Shown: positions 6,738 through 14,214 of the stretch, piece by piece
How the letters are laid out: each line of letters begins with the position of its first letter
Numbering within the stretch: the stretch's first letter is position 1
DNA from: Nakamurella antarctica
GTDB lineage: Bacteria; Actinomycetota; Actinomycetes; Mycobacteriales; Nakamurellaceae
NCBI RefSeq assembly: GCF_003860405.1
Contig: NZ_CP034170.1
Span: forward strand, 2,852,001-2,916,000
Direction of reading: 5' to 3'
DNA: 64,000 nt
Position numbers and translations under genes: made by a program
Notes under the pieces: generated by a model
Told to the model about the DNA's origin: nothing
Databases searched by the model: none
The model's input: only the letters and a program-made list of their open reading frames with translations

Positions 6738-8045
6738 GTGAAGGACCTGGACCACTCCCCGAAGCGAATCTTCAGCCTGGCCGGCTCCGCCTTCATCGTC
6801 TTGGTAGCCGAGCCCATCTTCCTGCTGGTCGACACCGCGGTCGTTGGCCACCTCGGACGGGTGCCATTGGCCGCACTCGGCGCCGCAGGAGCGTTGATGA
6901 CGCTGCTCGCGATCCTCGGAACCACCCTGCAATACGGCACCACCGGCCGAGCGGCGCGCTACTTCGGCGCCGGCCGCCGCGACGCCGCCGTCGTCGAAGG
7001 CGTCCAAGCCTCCTGGCTCGCAGTGATATTCGGGCTCATTGCCCTCGGTGTCGGCCAAGTTATCGCCGGCCCGGCCACTCGGTTGATAGCGGGCGGCCCC
7101 GGCGAGGTTGCCGACGCCGCCGAATCCTGGCTCCGTATCGCGATGTTCGGGCTGCCAGGGATATTGCTGATCGCCGCGGCGAACGGCTGGCTCCGCGGTG
7201 TTCAGGACACCCGCACACCGGTGCGAATAGTGGTGCTAGCCAACATCATTTCGGCCATCGCCTGCCCCATCCTGGTCTACCCCGTGGGGCTTGGGCTCGA
7301 GGGGTCGGCGATCGCCAACGTGATCGCGCAGACTTTCGGCGCCGCTGTGTGCCTGCGCGCCCAGCGGCGGGAGCAGGTACCGGCCAAGCCCGACTGGCCG
7401 ATTATGAAGAAGCAGCTCGTCGTCAGCCGGGATCTAGTGCTGCGGGCCGCGGCTTTTCAAGGTTCGTACCTGACCGCAGCGGCGGTCGCTGGCCGGATGG
7501 GCGCCGCCCAACTCGGCGCGCACCAGGTGGGCCTGCAGCTCTGGAACTTCGTCGCCCTGCTGCTCGACGCCTTTGCCATTGCCGCGCAAGCACTGGTGGG
7601 GGCCGCCTTGGGCCGCGGCAACCTGCTGGCCGCCCGCGAAACAGCTCTACGAGTGACGAAGTACGGAGCCATCGCCGGGCTCGTCATCGGCGTCGTCTTT
7701 GCCGCGGGCTGGTACGTGATCCCGCAAATCTTCACCGCTGACTCCGCCGTCCAGAATCAGGCTCACGCCCTCTGGCCCTGGCTGGTCGCGATGATGCCGA
7801 TCGGCGGAATCCTGTTCGCCCTCGACGGGGTCCTGCTCGGCGCCGGCGACAACGCTTACGTGCGAACGGTCACGCTGCTGTCTGCGCTGTTCGGCTACAT
7901 CCCGCTCGCCGTGGCGGCGGCGGTATTCGACTGGGGCATCGGCGGGGTGTGGGCCGGGCTCGGGTTCTTTATCGCCATCCGGTTCATCGCGATGACGTTT
8001 CGCGTCAAGGGCGATCGGTGGCTGGTGGCTGGCGAAAGCCGTTAG
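6738..8045 (+). CDS. MATE-family efflux transporter (DinF type)
   Basis: A 435-residue multidrug/toxin-extrusion transporter with about 12 membrane segments, expected to export compounds using a Na+ or H+ gradient. Family features are AEPIFLLVDTAVVGHLGRVPLAALG in the first helix region, QYGTTGRAARYFGAG, and the repeat in the second half (QLGAHQVGLQLWNFVALLLDAFAIAAQALVGAALG). The GTG at 6738 places the first helix close to the N-terminus as in homologues. The frame is open far upstream, but that part overlaps the divergent methyltransferase gene. GTG 6711 is an alternative. Its 3' end overlaps the convergent pseudouridine synthase gene by 4 bases. Confidence 0.9.
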   Translation: MKDLDHSPKRIFSLAGSAFIVLVAEPIFLLVDTAVVGHLGRVPLAALGAAGALMTLLAILGTTLQYGTTGRAARYFGAGRRDAAVVEGVQASWLAVIFGLIALGVGQVIAGPATRLIAGGPGEVADAAESWLRIAMFGLPGILLIAAANGWLRGVQDTRTPVRIVVLANIISAIACPILVYPVGLGLEGSAIANVIAQTFGAAVCLRAQRREQVPAKPDWPIMKKQLVVSRDLVLRAAAFQGSYLTAAAVAGRMGAAQLGAHQVGLQLWNFVALLLDAFAIAAQALVGAALGRGNLLAARETALRVTKYGAIAGLVIGVVFAAGWYVIPQIFTADSAVQNQAHALWPWLVAMMPIGGILFALDGVLLGAGDNAYVRTVTLLSALFGYIPLAVAAAVFDWGIGGVWAGLGFFIAIRFIAMTFRVKGDRWLVAGESR

Positions 8046-8953
8046 CTCGGATCCGGCCATTCCTGGAGCTGGCGCGGGCTTTCGAAGTGATGCGCCACCC
8101 CGGTGATGGGGTCGGTGAACGCGATGGTTTTCGCCAGTAGTTGCAGGGGTTTCGAATAATCCTGCGACGGCACGTCGTATAGGTCGGGGTAGAAGTGATC
8201 GTGCATGATGGGCAAGCCGATCGAGCTCATGTGCAGCCGAAGCTGATGCGTCTTACCGGTTTTCGGGCTCAGCCGGTATTTGCCGATCTCGCCGCGAACA
8301 TCCACCAGTTCCACCAGCGACTCGGCATTGGGCTCCAGGCCGTCGATCTCGCGTGCCTTGGGGGTGCCGCGCTCCTTGATGATGTGGCTGCGAACCGTCA
8401 TCGGCAGTTCCAATGACGGGTCCACCCGGGCGATCGCCTCGTACCCCTTGTGCACCTCGCGGCGGGCAAACATGGTCTGATAAGCCCCGCGATGTTCCTG
8501 GCGCACCACGAAAACCAGCAACCCGGCCGTCACCCGGTCAAGCCGGTGGGCCGGGCTCAGCTCCGGCAGGTCCAGCAGCACCCGCAGCCGGACCACCGCA
8601 GACTCCGTGATGTAGAGGCCGCGCGGCGTGCTGGCCAAAAAGTGCGGTTTATCGATCACCAGCAGGTTCTCGTCGCGGTGCACGATCTCGATCTCGAACG
8701 GCACCCGGTTCTCCGGGCGCGGATCGCGATACAGATAAATGAAAGCCCGCGGTGTGTAGGCGGTTTCAGAGGTGACAGGGCTGCCGTCCAGTTCCACCAC
8801 CTCGCCTGCGGCCACCTTTTCGGCCAGCCGGACGGCGTCATCCGGGAAGCGCTGCAACAGGTATTCGACCACGGTGGCCCACTCGCCGTCTTCCGGCAGC
8901 CGGATTCTGGTGGGGTTGAGCCCGTCGCGGACGGGGAGCGGGGCTGCGGGCAC
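8042..8953 (-). CDS. RluA-family pseudouridine synthase
   Basis: A 303-residue RNA pseudouridine synthase that isomerises uridine in rRNA or tRNA. The catalytic Asp is in AHRLDRVTAGLLVFV. The family start of the catalytic domain is EIVHRDENLLVIDKPHFLASTP, and the product-side block is KTGKTHQLRLHMSSIGLPI with Arg. The N-terminal about 85 residues are a non-canonical extension containing a reduced S4-like part (VRLAEKVAAGEVVELDG). The start is GTG 8953. The RNA target cannot be assigned. Confidence 0.92.
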   Translation of the reverse strand: MPAAPLPVRDGLNPTRIRLPEDGEWATVVEYLLQRFPDDAVRLAEKVAAGEVVELDGSPVTSETAYTPRAFIYLYRDPRPENRVPFEIEIVHRDENLLVIDKPHFLASTPRGLYITESAVVRLRVLLDLPELSPAHRLDRVTAGLLVFVVRQEHRGAYQTMFARREVHKGYEAIARVDPSLELPMTVRSHIIKERGTPKAREIDGLEPNAESLVELVDVRGEIGKYRLSPKTGKTHQLRLHMSSIGLPIMHDHFYPDLYDVPSQDYSKPLQLLAKTIAFTDPITGVAHHFESPRQLQEWPDPS

Positions 8954-8979
8954 GGGGAAAACGGTACCGCAAGCCCCCG

Positions 8980-9855
8980 TTACAACAGCGGCTTCACCTT
9001 CTCAGCTGCGAAGGTGACAAAGCCTTCCTGGTCCGGCTCGTCCAGCGTTGGTTGCAGCACCACGCAGTCGGCGCCCGCGTCGATCCAGCGCTGGACGCCC
9101 GCAGCGACCTCGTGGGCATCGCCCGCGACGCGGTTGTCCTGGTCCGGGTCGTAATTCCATAGCCCCACCTCACGTTCGACGCGCAGGTGCGCCTCGTTCC
9201 CTGTGGCGCAGATCAGGTACACGGTGATGACGTGCTCATCCGTCCGCCCGGCGATGGCCCGCCCGGCGTCGATCAAAAGCTTCGCCTCCCGCACCTGGTC
9301 TGGAGTGGTACCGCTGGTCAGCACCGTGCCGTCGGAGCATTCGCCGCTCAGCTGCAGGGTTTTCGGCCCGCCCGCCGCGGCGTGGACCGCCATGGGCGCG
9401 GCCGGCGGCCAGTCCAGCGCGACATCAGCCAAGCTCACATACCTACCGTGGAAGTCGACGCGCTCTCCCGCAAGCAACGCCCGAGTGACGGTGAGATGCT
9501 CCCGCAGCAGCGTCAGCGGCGAGCCGACCTTCGCTCCCACCTGCGCCATCCAGTCCTGCACGCCGTGTCCGATTCCGGGGATCAGCCTGCGCGGGAAGAG
9601 CCGCTCGATCGTGGCCAATTCCATCGCGGTCAGCGCCGCGTTACGGAAAGGCACTGGCAACACGCCGATCCCGACCTTGAGGGTCTCGGACCACGCCAAT
9701 GCTGTTGCGGCAGTGGCGATCCCGCTTTCCAGGAAGCAGTCCTCCCACAACCACAGCTGATCCAGGCCAGCGGCCTGCGCGGTGTGCACGACCGACTTGA
9801 GCCGCTCCGGCGGCAGTTGGGGACGGAACAACGCACCGATTTCTACCGTAGTCAT
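8980..9855 (-). CDS. Luciferase-like (LLM class) F420/FMN-dependent oxidoreductase
   Basis: A 291-residue TIM-barrel protein of the bacterial luciferase-like family, which in mycobacterial relatives is mostly F420-dependent. It begins MTTVEIGALFRPQLPPERLKS, followed by GLDQLWLWEDCFLESG, VGIGVLPVPFRN, RLIPGIGHGVQDWMAQVG and HAAAGGPKTLQLSG, all standard positions for this fold. ATG 9855 aligns with the usual N-terminus; the frame runs on to 9897 without family sequence. It stands alone between RluA and the divergent CoA transferase. The substrate is unknown. Confidence 0.88.
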   Translation of the reverse strand: MTTVEIGALFRPQLPPERLKSVVHTAQAAGLDQLWLWEDCFLESGIATAATALAWSETLKVGIGVLPVPFRNAALTAMELATIERLFPRRLIPGIGHGVQDWMAQVGAKVGSPLTLLREHLTVTRALLAGERVDFHGRYVSLADVALDWPPAAPMAVHAAAGGPKTLQLSGECSDGTVLTSGTTPDQVREAKLLIDAGRAIAGRTDEHVITVYLICATGNEAHLRVEREVGLWNYDPDQDNRVAGDAHEVAAGVQRWIDAGADCVVLQPTLDEPDQEGFVTFAAEKVKPLL

Positions 9856-9996
9856 GCCATCAGAGTCTGCCAGCTCGCTATCGGTGGAAGCCCTCACCCC
9901 TAGCCCGCCTCGGCAGGCCGCCGTGTCAGACTTGGGACCTGCCCGTTAGCAGGGCCCCTCGCACCACATATCACCGTAGATAGAGATGAGCCCGTC

Positions 9997-11208
9997 ATGA
10001 GTGCACCCTCCACGCCCCCTGTCACCGAAGGCGCCGGGCCACTGGCGGGAATCGTCGTCATCGACCTCTCCCGCGCCCTCGCCGGACCGCACGCGGGCAT
10101 GATGCTCGGCGACCTCGGCGCCCGCGTCATCAAGGTCGAATCCCCCGGCACCGGGGACGACACCCGCGGCTGGGGGCCACCTTTCATCACCCCGGAAGGC
10201 GCCGACCGGCAGAGCACCTACTTCCTGTCCTGTAACCGCAACAAAGAATCCATCGCGCTGGACCTCAAGTCCGACCGAGGCCGCGAAGTCCTCACCGCTC
10301 TGCTGGCAAAAGCTGATGTGTTGATCGAAAACTTTCGCCCCGGCGTGCTGGGGCGCCTCGGGTTCGGCAGCGACAAGCTGGCCCAGCTCAACCCCACCTT
10401 GGTGACGTTGTCGATCTCCGGTTTCGGGCATGACGGTCCCGAAGGGGGCCGCGCCGGCTACGACCAGATCGCCCAGGGCGAAGCCGGTCTCATGTCGTTG
10501 ACCGGATCTGCGCCGGACGACCCGCAGCGGGTCGGCGTCCCCATCGGCGACCTGCTGTCCGGGATCTACGGTGTGGTCGGTATTCTCGCCGCACTCATCG
10601 AACGCGCCACCACCACACGCGGCCAGTTGGTGCGGACGTCGCTGCTGGCTTCGATCGTGGGGGTGCACGCGTTCCAGGGCACCCGGTGGACCGTCGCCGG
10701 CGATCTGCCGCAGGCGCAAGGCAACCACCACCCGTCCATCGTTCCGTACGGCCTGTTCCGCTGCCAGGGCGGCAGTGTCCAGATTGCCGTGGGTAGCGAA
10801 GGATTGTGGAAGAACTTCTGCGCCGAATTCGGCCTCGACGCAGGCGCCGCCGGTTTCGCCACCAACCCGGAGCGGGTCGCCAACCGCGCCGCGGTGATTG
10901 ACCTCGTCGAGTCGGCCTTCGCCGATACCGAAGCCGAACCGCTGCTGACCAGGCTCGCCGGCGCAGGCATCCCCGCTGGCAAAGTCCGCACCCTGCAGGA
11001 AGTGTACGAGTGGGATCAGACCAAATCCCAGCATCTGTTGGTTGACGTTGACCACCCGACCCTCGGAACCGTCACCATTCCCGGATCACCGTTACGTTTC
11101 TTCGACACCACCCCGGAGTCGGAAACCGAGACCACCAAACGGACCCATGACGCGCCGCCGCTGCTCGACGAGGATGCGCGAACCATTCTGGATTGGCTGA
11201 GCTTGTGA
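9997..11208 (+). CDS. Family III CoA transferase (CaiB/BaiF type)
   Basis: A 403-residue class III CoA transferase, which moves CoA between acyl-CoA and a free acid through an aspartyl-CoA intermediate. Family blocks are GIVVIDLSRALAGPHAGMMLGDLGARVIKVE, the nucleotide contacts SCNRNKESIALDLKS, IENFRPGVLGRLG, and the catalytic Asp in GRAGYDQIAQGEAGLMSLTG. The C-terminal cap has AGIPAGKVRTLQEV. Its stop overlaps the GTG of the carboxyltransferase gene (GTGA), so the two are translated together. The acid substrate is unknown. Confidence 0.92.
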   Translation: MSAPSTPPVTEGAGPLAGIVVIDLSRALAGPHAGMMLGDLGARVIKVESPGTGDDTRGWGPPFITPEGADRQSTYFLSCNRNKESIALDLKSDRGREVLTALLAKADVLIENFRPGVLGRLGFGSDKLAQLNPTLVTLSISGFGHDGPEGGRAGYDQIAQGEAGLMSLTGSAPDDPQRVGVPIGDLLSGIYGVVGILAALIERATTTRGQLVRTSLLASIVGVHAFQGTRWTVAGDLPQAQGNHHPSIVPYGLFRCQGGSVQIAVGSEGLWKNFCAEFGLDAGAAGFATNPERVANRAAVIDLVESAFADTEAEPLLTRLAGAGIPAGKVRTLQEVYEWDQTKSQHLLVDVDHPTLGTVTIPGSPLRFFDTTPESETETTKRTHDAPPLLDEDARTILDWLSL

Positions 11209-12710
11209 CTAAGCCCGGCCGGACCAGCGCCTTGGAACTGATTGACATCGTGCTTGATCAGGGCACTTACCGCAGCTGGGATGTAGCCCCGGTCGAGGTC
11301 GCAATGTCGCCGGAGTACGCGGCGTCGATGGTGGCCGCCAGGGCGAAATCGGGCTTGGACGAGGCCGTCATCAGCGGCGAGGGCTTACTTCGGGGCCGCC
11401 GCGTCGCCGTCACCGCTTGCGAGTTCAGCTTTCTCGGCGGATCCATCGGCGTCGCGGCAGCCGAACGGCTTGTGCTGGCCATCGAAAAGGCCACCGCCCA
11501 GGGGCTTCCGCTGCTGGCCTCCCCTGTCTCGGGCGGCACCCGAATGCAAGAGGGCACCACCGCCTTCCTACAGATGGTCAAGATCTCCGCAGCAATCGCG
11601 GCCCATAAGAGCGCCGGGTTGCCGTATCTCGTCTACTTGCGCTCCCCCACCACCGGCGGGGTGCTCGCCTCCTGGGGGTCACTCGGCCACCTTACGGTCG
11701 CGGAGCCGGGTGCCCTCGTTGGCTTCCTCGGGCCGCGAGTGTACGAAGCCCTCTACAACACGCCCTTCCCCGAAGGGGTGCAGACGGCCGAAAACCTCTA
11801 CGCACACGGCCTTCTCGACGCCGTCCTACCCCCGAGCGGCCTCGCGGGCATTGCCGACCGCGTCCTCAACGTCCTGCTGGCCCCCCGCTACCGCACCGAA
11901 CCGCCGCACCCCGCCGAGCCCGCTTGCGCAGAAGATGACATCTCCGCGTGGGATTCGATCGTCCGCTCCCGCCGCCGCGACCGACCCGGCGTCCGCCGGT
12001 TGCTGCGCAGCGCCGCCACGGACGTGGTGCCGCTCAACGGAACCGGCACCGGCGAGGTGGACCCGGGAATCCTGTTGGCGCTAGCCAGGTTTGACGGCGC
12101 CCCCTGCATCATCCTCGGCCAAGACCGGCTCGGCCAGACCTCCGAGGCGCCCATGGGACCCGCCGCGCTGCGTGAGGCGCGCCGCGGAATGCACCTGGCC
12201 GCGGAGCTGCAGCTGCCCCTCGTCACCGTCATCGACACCCCCGGCGCGGCCCTCTCGAAGGAAGCCGAGGAAGGCGGCCTCGCCGGCGAAATCGCCCGCT
12301 GCCTCGCCGAACTTGTCACCCTCGACGCCCCCACCGTCTCCATCCTGCTCGGCCAAGGCACCGGTGGCGGCGCGCTGGCCCTGGTTCCCGCCGACCGCGT
12401 CATCGCGGCGCGGCACAGCTGGCTCTCGCCGCTACCGCCGGAGGGCGCCAGCGCCATCGTGCACCGCGACACCGCGCACGCACCGCAGATGGCCGAAGAG
12501 CAGGGCGTGCGCTCGGCAGATCTTTTCGCCGCCGGCATCATCGACCGGGTCGTCCCCGAAATGCCCGACGCCGCAGACGAACCCGCCGAGTTCTGCCGGC
12601 GCCTCGGACACGTACTCGCCGACGAGCTCTACGTCCTCATGACGATCCCGACCGCGGAACGAACGAGGCAACGTCATCAGCGCTACCGGCGCCTGGGGCT
12701 GCCCAGCTAA
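11205..12710 (+). CDS. Acetyl/acyl-CoA carboxylase carboxyltransferase, fused beta and alpha domains (AccD3-like)
   Basis: A 501-residue protein joining both carboxyltransferase halves, the size of M. tuberculosis AccD3 (Rv0904c). The beta-like half (about 1-230) has GLPLLASPVSGGTRMQEGT and TTGGVLASW. The alpha-like half (about 240-500) has PLVTVIDTPGAALSKEAEEGGLAGEIARCLAEL and ILLGQGTGGGALALVPADRVIAA, where glycine-rich loops form the oxyanion holes. It would transfer CO2 from carboxybiotin on a BCCP subunit encoded elsewhere to an acyl-CoA. GTG 11205 overlaps the CoA-transferase stop. Coupling suggests one pathway of CoA-ester metabolism. Zinc-ribbon cysteines of bacterial AccD are not seen. 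Confidence 0.9.
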   Translation: MTKPGRTSALELIDIVLDQGTYRSWDVAPVEVAMSPEYAASMVAARAKSGLDEAVISGEGLLRGRRVAVTACEFSFLGGSIGVAAAERLVLAIEKATAQGLPLLASPVSGGTRMQEGTTAFLQMVKISAAIAAHKSAGLPYLVYLRSPTTGGVLASWGSLGHLTVAEPGALVGFLGPRVYEALYNTPFPEGVQTAENLYAHGLLDAVLPPSGLAGIADRVLNVLLAPRYRTEPPHPAEPACAEDDISAWDSIVRSRRRDRPGVRRLLRSAATDVVPLNGTGTGEVDPGILLALARFDGAPCIILGQDRLGQTSEAPMGPAALREARRGMHLAAELQLPLVTVIDTPGAALSKEAEEGGLAGEIARCLAELVTLDAPTVSILLGQGTGGGALALVPADRVIAARHSWLSPLPPEGASAIVHRDTAHAPQMAEEQGVRSADLFAAGIIDRVVPEMPDAADEPAEFCRRLGHVLADELYVLMTIPTAERTRQRHQRYRRLGLPS

Positions 12711-12866
12711 GCCTGTCGGCAGGCTACTGTTCGACGGGCACGAAGCGTTGACAACTGAAGTTCACCTGACGCACAACCAATTGCCATCCTGACGCGTCAC
12801 TGTGTGAGAGGTGCCCGCAGTTGCTGGCCGCCCGCACGGGCCGTCGGGGAAGGGGGTGAGGCACAG

Positions 12867-14204
12867 ATGAACATCGCGCTGCTCTCAACCACCTTCCGCG
12901 TCGTCAGCTTTGTCATTGCCATCATCGCCATCGCCGCACTCCTTGCTAGCCGCGAGGAAAAATGGTGGTCCAGACGGGTACCGCTGGCGTTCGGTATTAC
13001 CGCCGCCGTCATCGGTATGTTGCTCCTGATCGTGGAGGTGTGGTGGCAGCCGTTCCAAGATCCCGTTCCCATCGGCGTCACCGCGTGGGTTGCCGCAGGC
13101 TGCCTGGCAATTACTGTGGCCACGCTGCGGCTCCGGGGGAAGAACCTGCGAGCCCGGGCACCGAAAGATTCCGCTAGCCGGGTGTGGCCGCACACCATCG
13201 CGACCACGCTCACCGCCGTCATCGTCGTCATCTGCGCCGCCGCACAAGTCAATCAAACCTTCGGCGCCTACCCGACGCTGCAGGCACTGTTCGGTGGACC
13301 GATGAAGTCCCAGGTGGCGTTCAACACCGTCAGCGGGCACGCGCAGCAGACCCAGAGTGCACCCGACTCCGGTTCCTTCGTGGACGCTTGGGCACCGCCG
13401 CGCAACCAGCCCAAGGCAGGGGTCGTGACGACGACCAACATTCCCGGGACGGTTTCGGGGTTTGCCACCAGAAATGCTTGGATCTACCTGCCCCCGGCCT
13501 ATCTGGCCACACCGCGCGCGCTGCTGCCAGTCCTCATCTTGCTGAACGGCAACCCCGGCGAGCCGCGCCAGTGGCTCGATGGGGGCAACGCTGCAAACAC
13601 GATGAACGCCTATGCAGCCGAACACGGTGGACTCGCGCCCGTCGTCGTGATTCCGGATCGACTTGGTAGCGCCTTGGCCAATCCGATGTGTGTCGATTCA
13701 GAATCCCGCGGGAAGAATTTCACCTACCTCACCGTCGATGTCGTCCAATGGATTAAGACCAACCTCCAGGTCAATGAAGACCCGAAACAGTGGGCGGTGG
13801 GCGGGCTTTCCTCCGGCGGAACATGCGCGGCGCAACTCGCGCTCAACGCCCCCGATCTCTTCCCCACCTTCCTCGACCTGTCCGGTCAGGACACACCAAC
13901 GATTGGTTCACACTCACAGACGGTGCGGGAACTTTTCGGCGGTAGCGAGGCAGCTTTCACCGCAGCAGATCCCCTATCCATCCTCGCGTCGCGGAAGTTC
14001 CCGCAGTCCGCGGGGTTCTTCGCCGCTGGCAGCGCCGATTCCGTGTACGGACCGCAAACCCACGCCGTCTACATCGCTGCGAAGGCCGCCGGAATGGACG
14101 CCACCTACGCCGAAGTCCCCGGCGGTCACGACTTCTTTGTCTGGACCGAGGCACTGCAGGTCGCCATGCCATGGCTCGGCCCCCGATTCGGGTTGACAGC
14201 ATGA
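12867..14204 (+). CDS. Membrane-anchored alpha/beta-hydrolase (esterase family)
   Basis: A 445-residue protein with four N-terminal membrane segments (about residues 5-135) and an extracytoplasmic alpha/beta-hydrolase domain of the esterase/mycolyltransferase-like type. The nucleophile is Ser in VGGLSSGGTCA, the likely catalytic His is in PGGHDFFVW, and PVLILLNGNPGEPRQW carries the oxyanion loop. ATG 12867 has AGGGGGTGAGG 6-16 bases upstream. It lies 10 bases before the aminoacyl-phosphatidylglycerol synthase gene. In Pseudomonas aeruginosa (PA0919) and corynebacteria, hydrolases next to such synthases remove the amino acid from the lipid. That is the likely job here, by context only. Trehalose-ester or other lipid esterase activity is an alternative. 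Confidence 0.85.
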   Translation: MNIALLSTTFRVVSFVIAIIAIAALLASREEKWWSRRVPLAFGITAAVIGMLLLIVEVWWQPFQDPVPIGVTAWVAAGCLAITVATLRLRGKNLRARAPKDSASRVWPHTIATTLTAVIVVICAAAQVNQTFGAYPTLQALFGGPMKSQVAFNTVSGHAQQTQSAPDSGSFVDAWAPPRNQPKAGVVTTTNIPGTVSGFATRNAWIYLPPAYLATPRALLPVLILLNGNPGEPRQWLDGGNAANTMNAYAAEHGGLAPVVVIPDRLGSALANPMCVDSESRGKNFTYLTVDVVQWIKTNLQVNEDPKQWAVGGLSSGGTCAAQLALNAPDLFPTFLDLSGQDTPTIGSHSQTVRELFGGSEAAFTAADPLSILASRKFPQSAGFFAAGSADSVYGPQTHAVYIAAKAAGMDATYAEVPGGHDFFVWTEALQVAMPWLGPRFGLTA

Positions 14205-14214
14205 AACAGGCGGC

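Noticed and set aside
12711-12724. Hairpin GCCTG-TCGG-CAGGC after the carboxyltransferase gene
   Set aside because: Only 5 bp and no T-tract; not enough to call a terminator.
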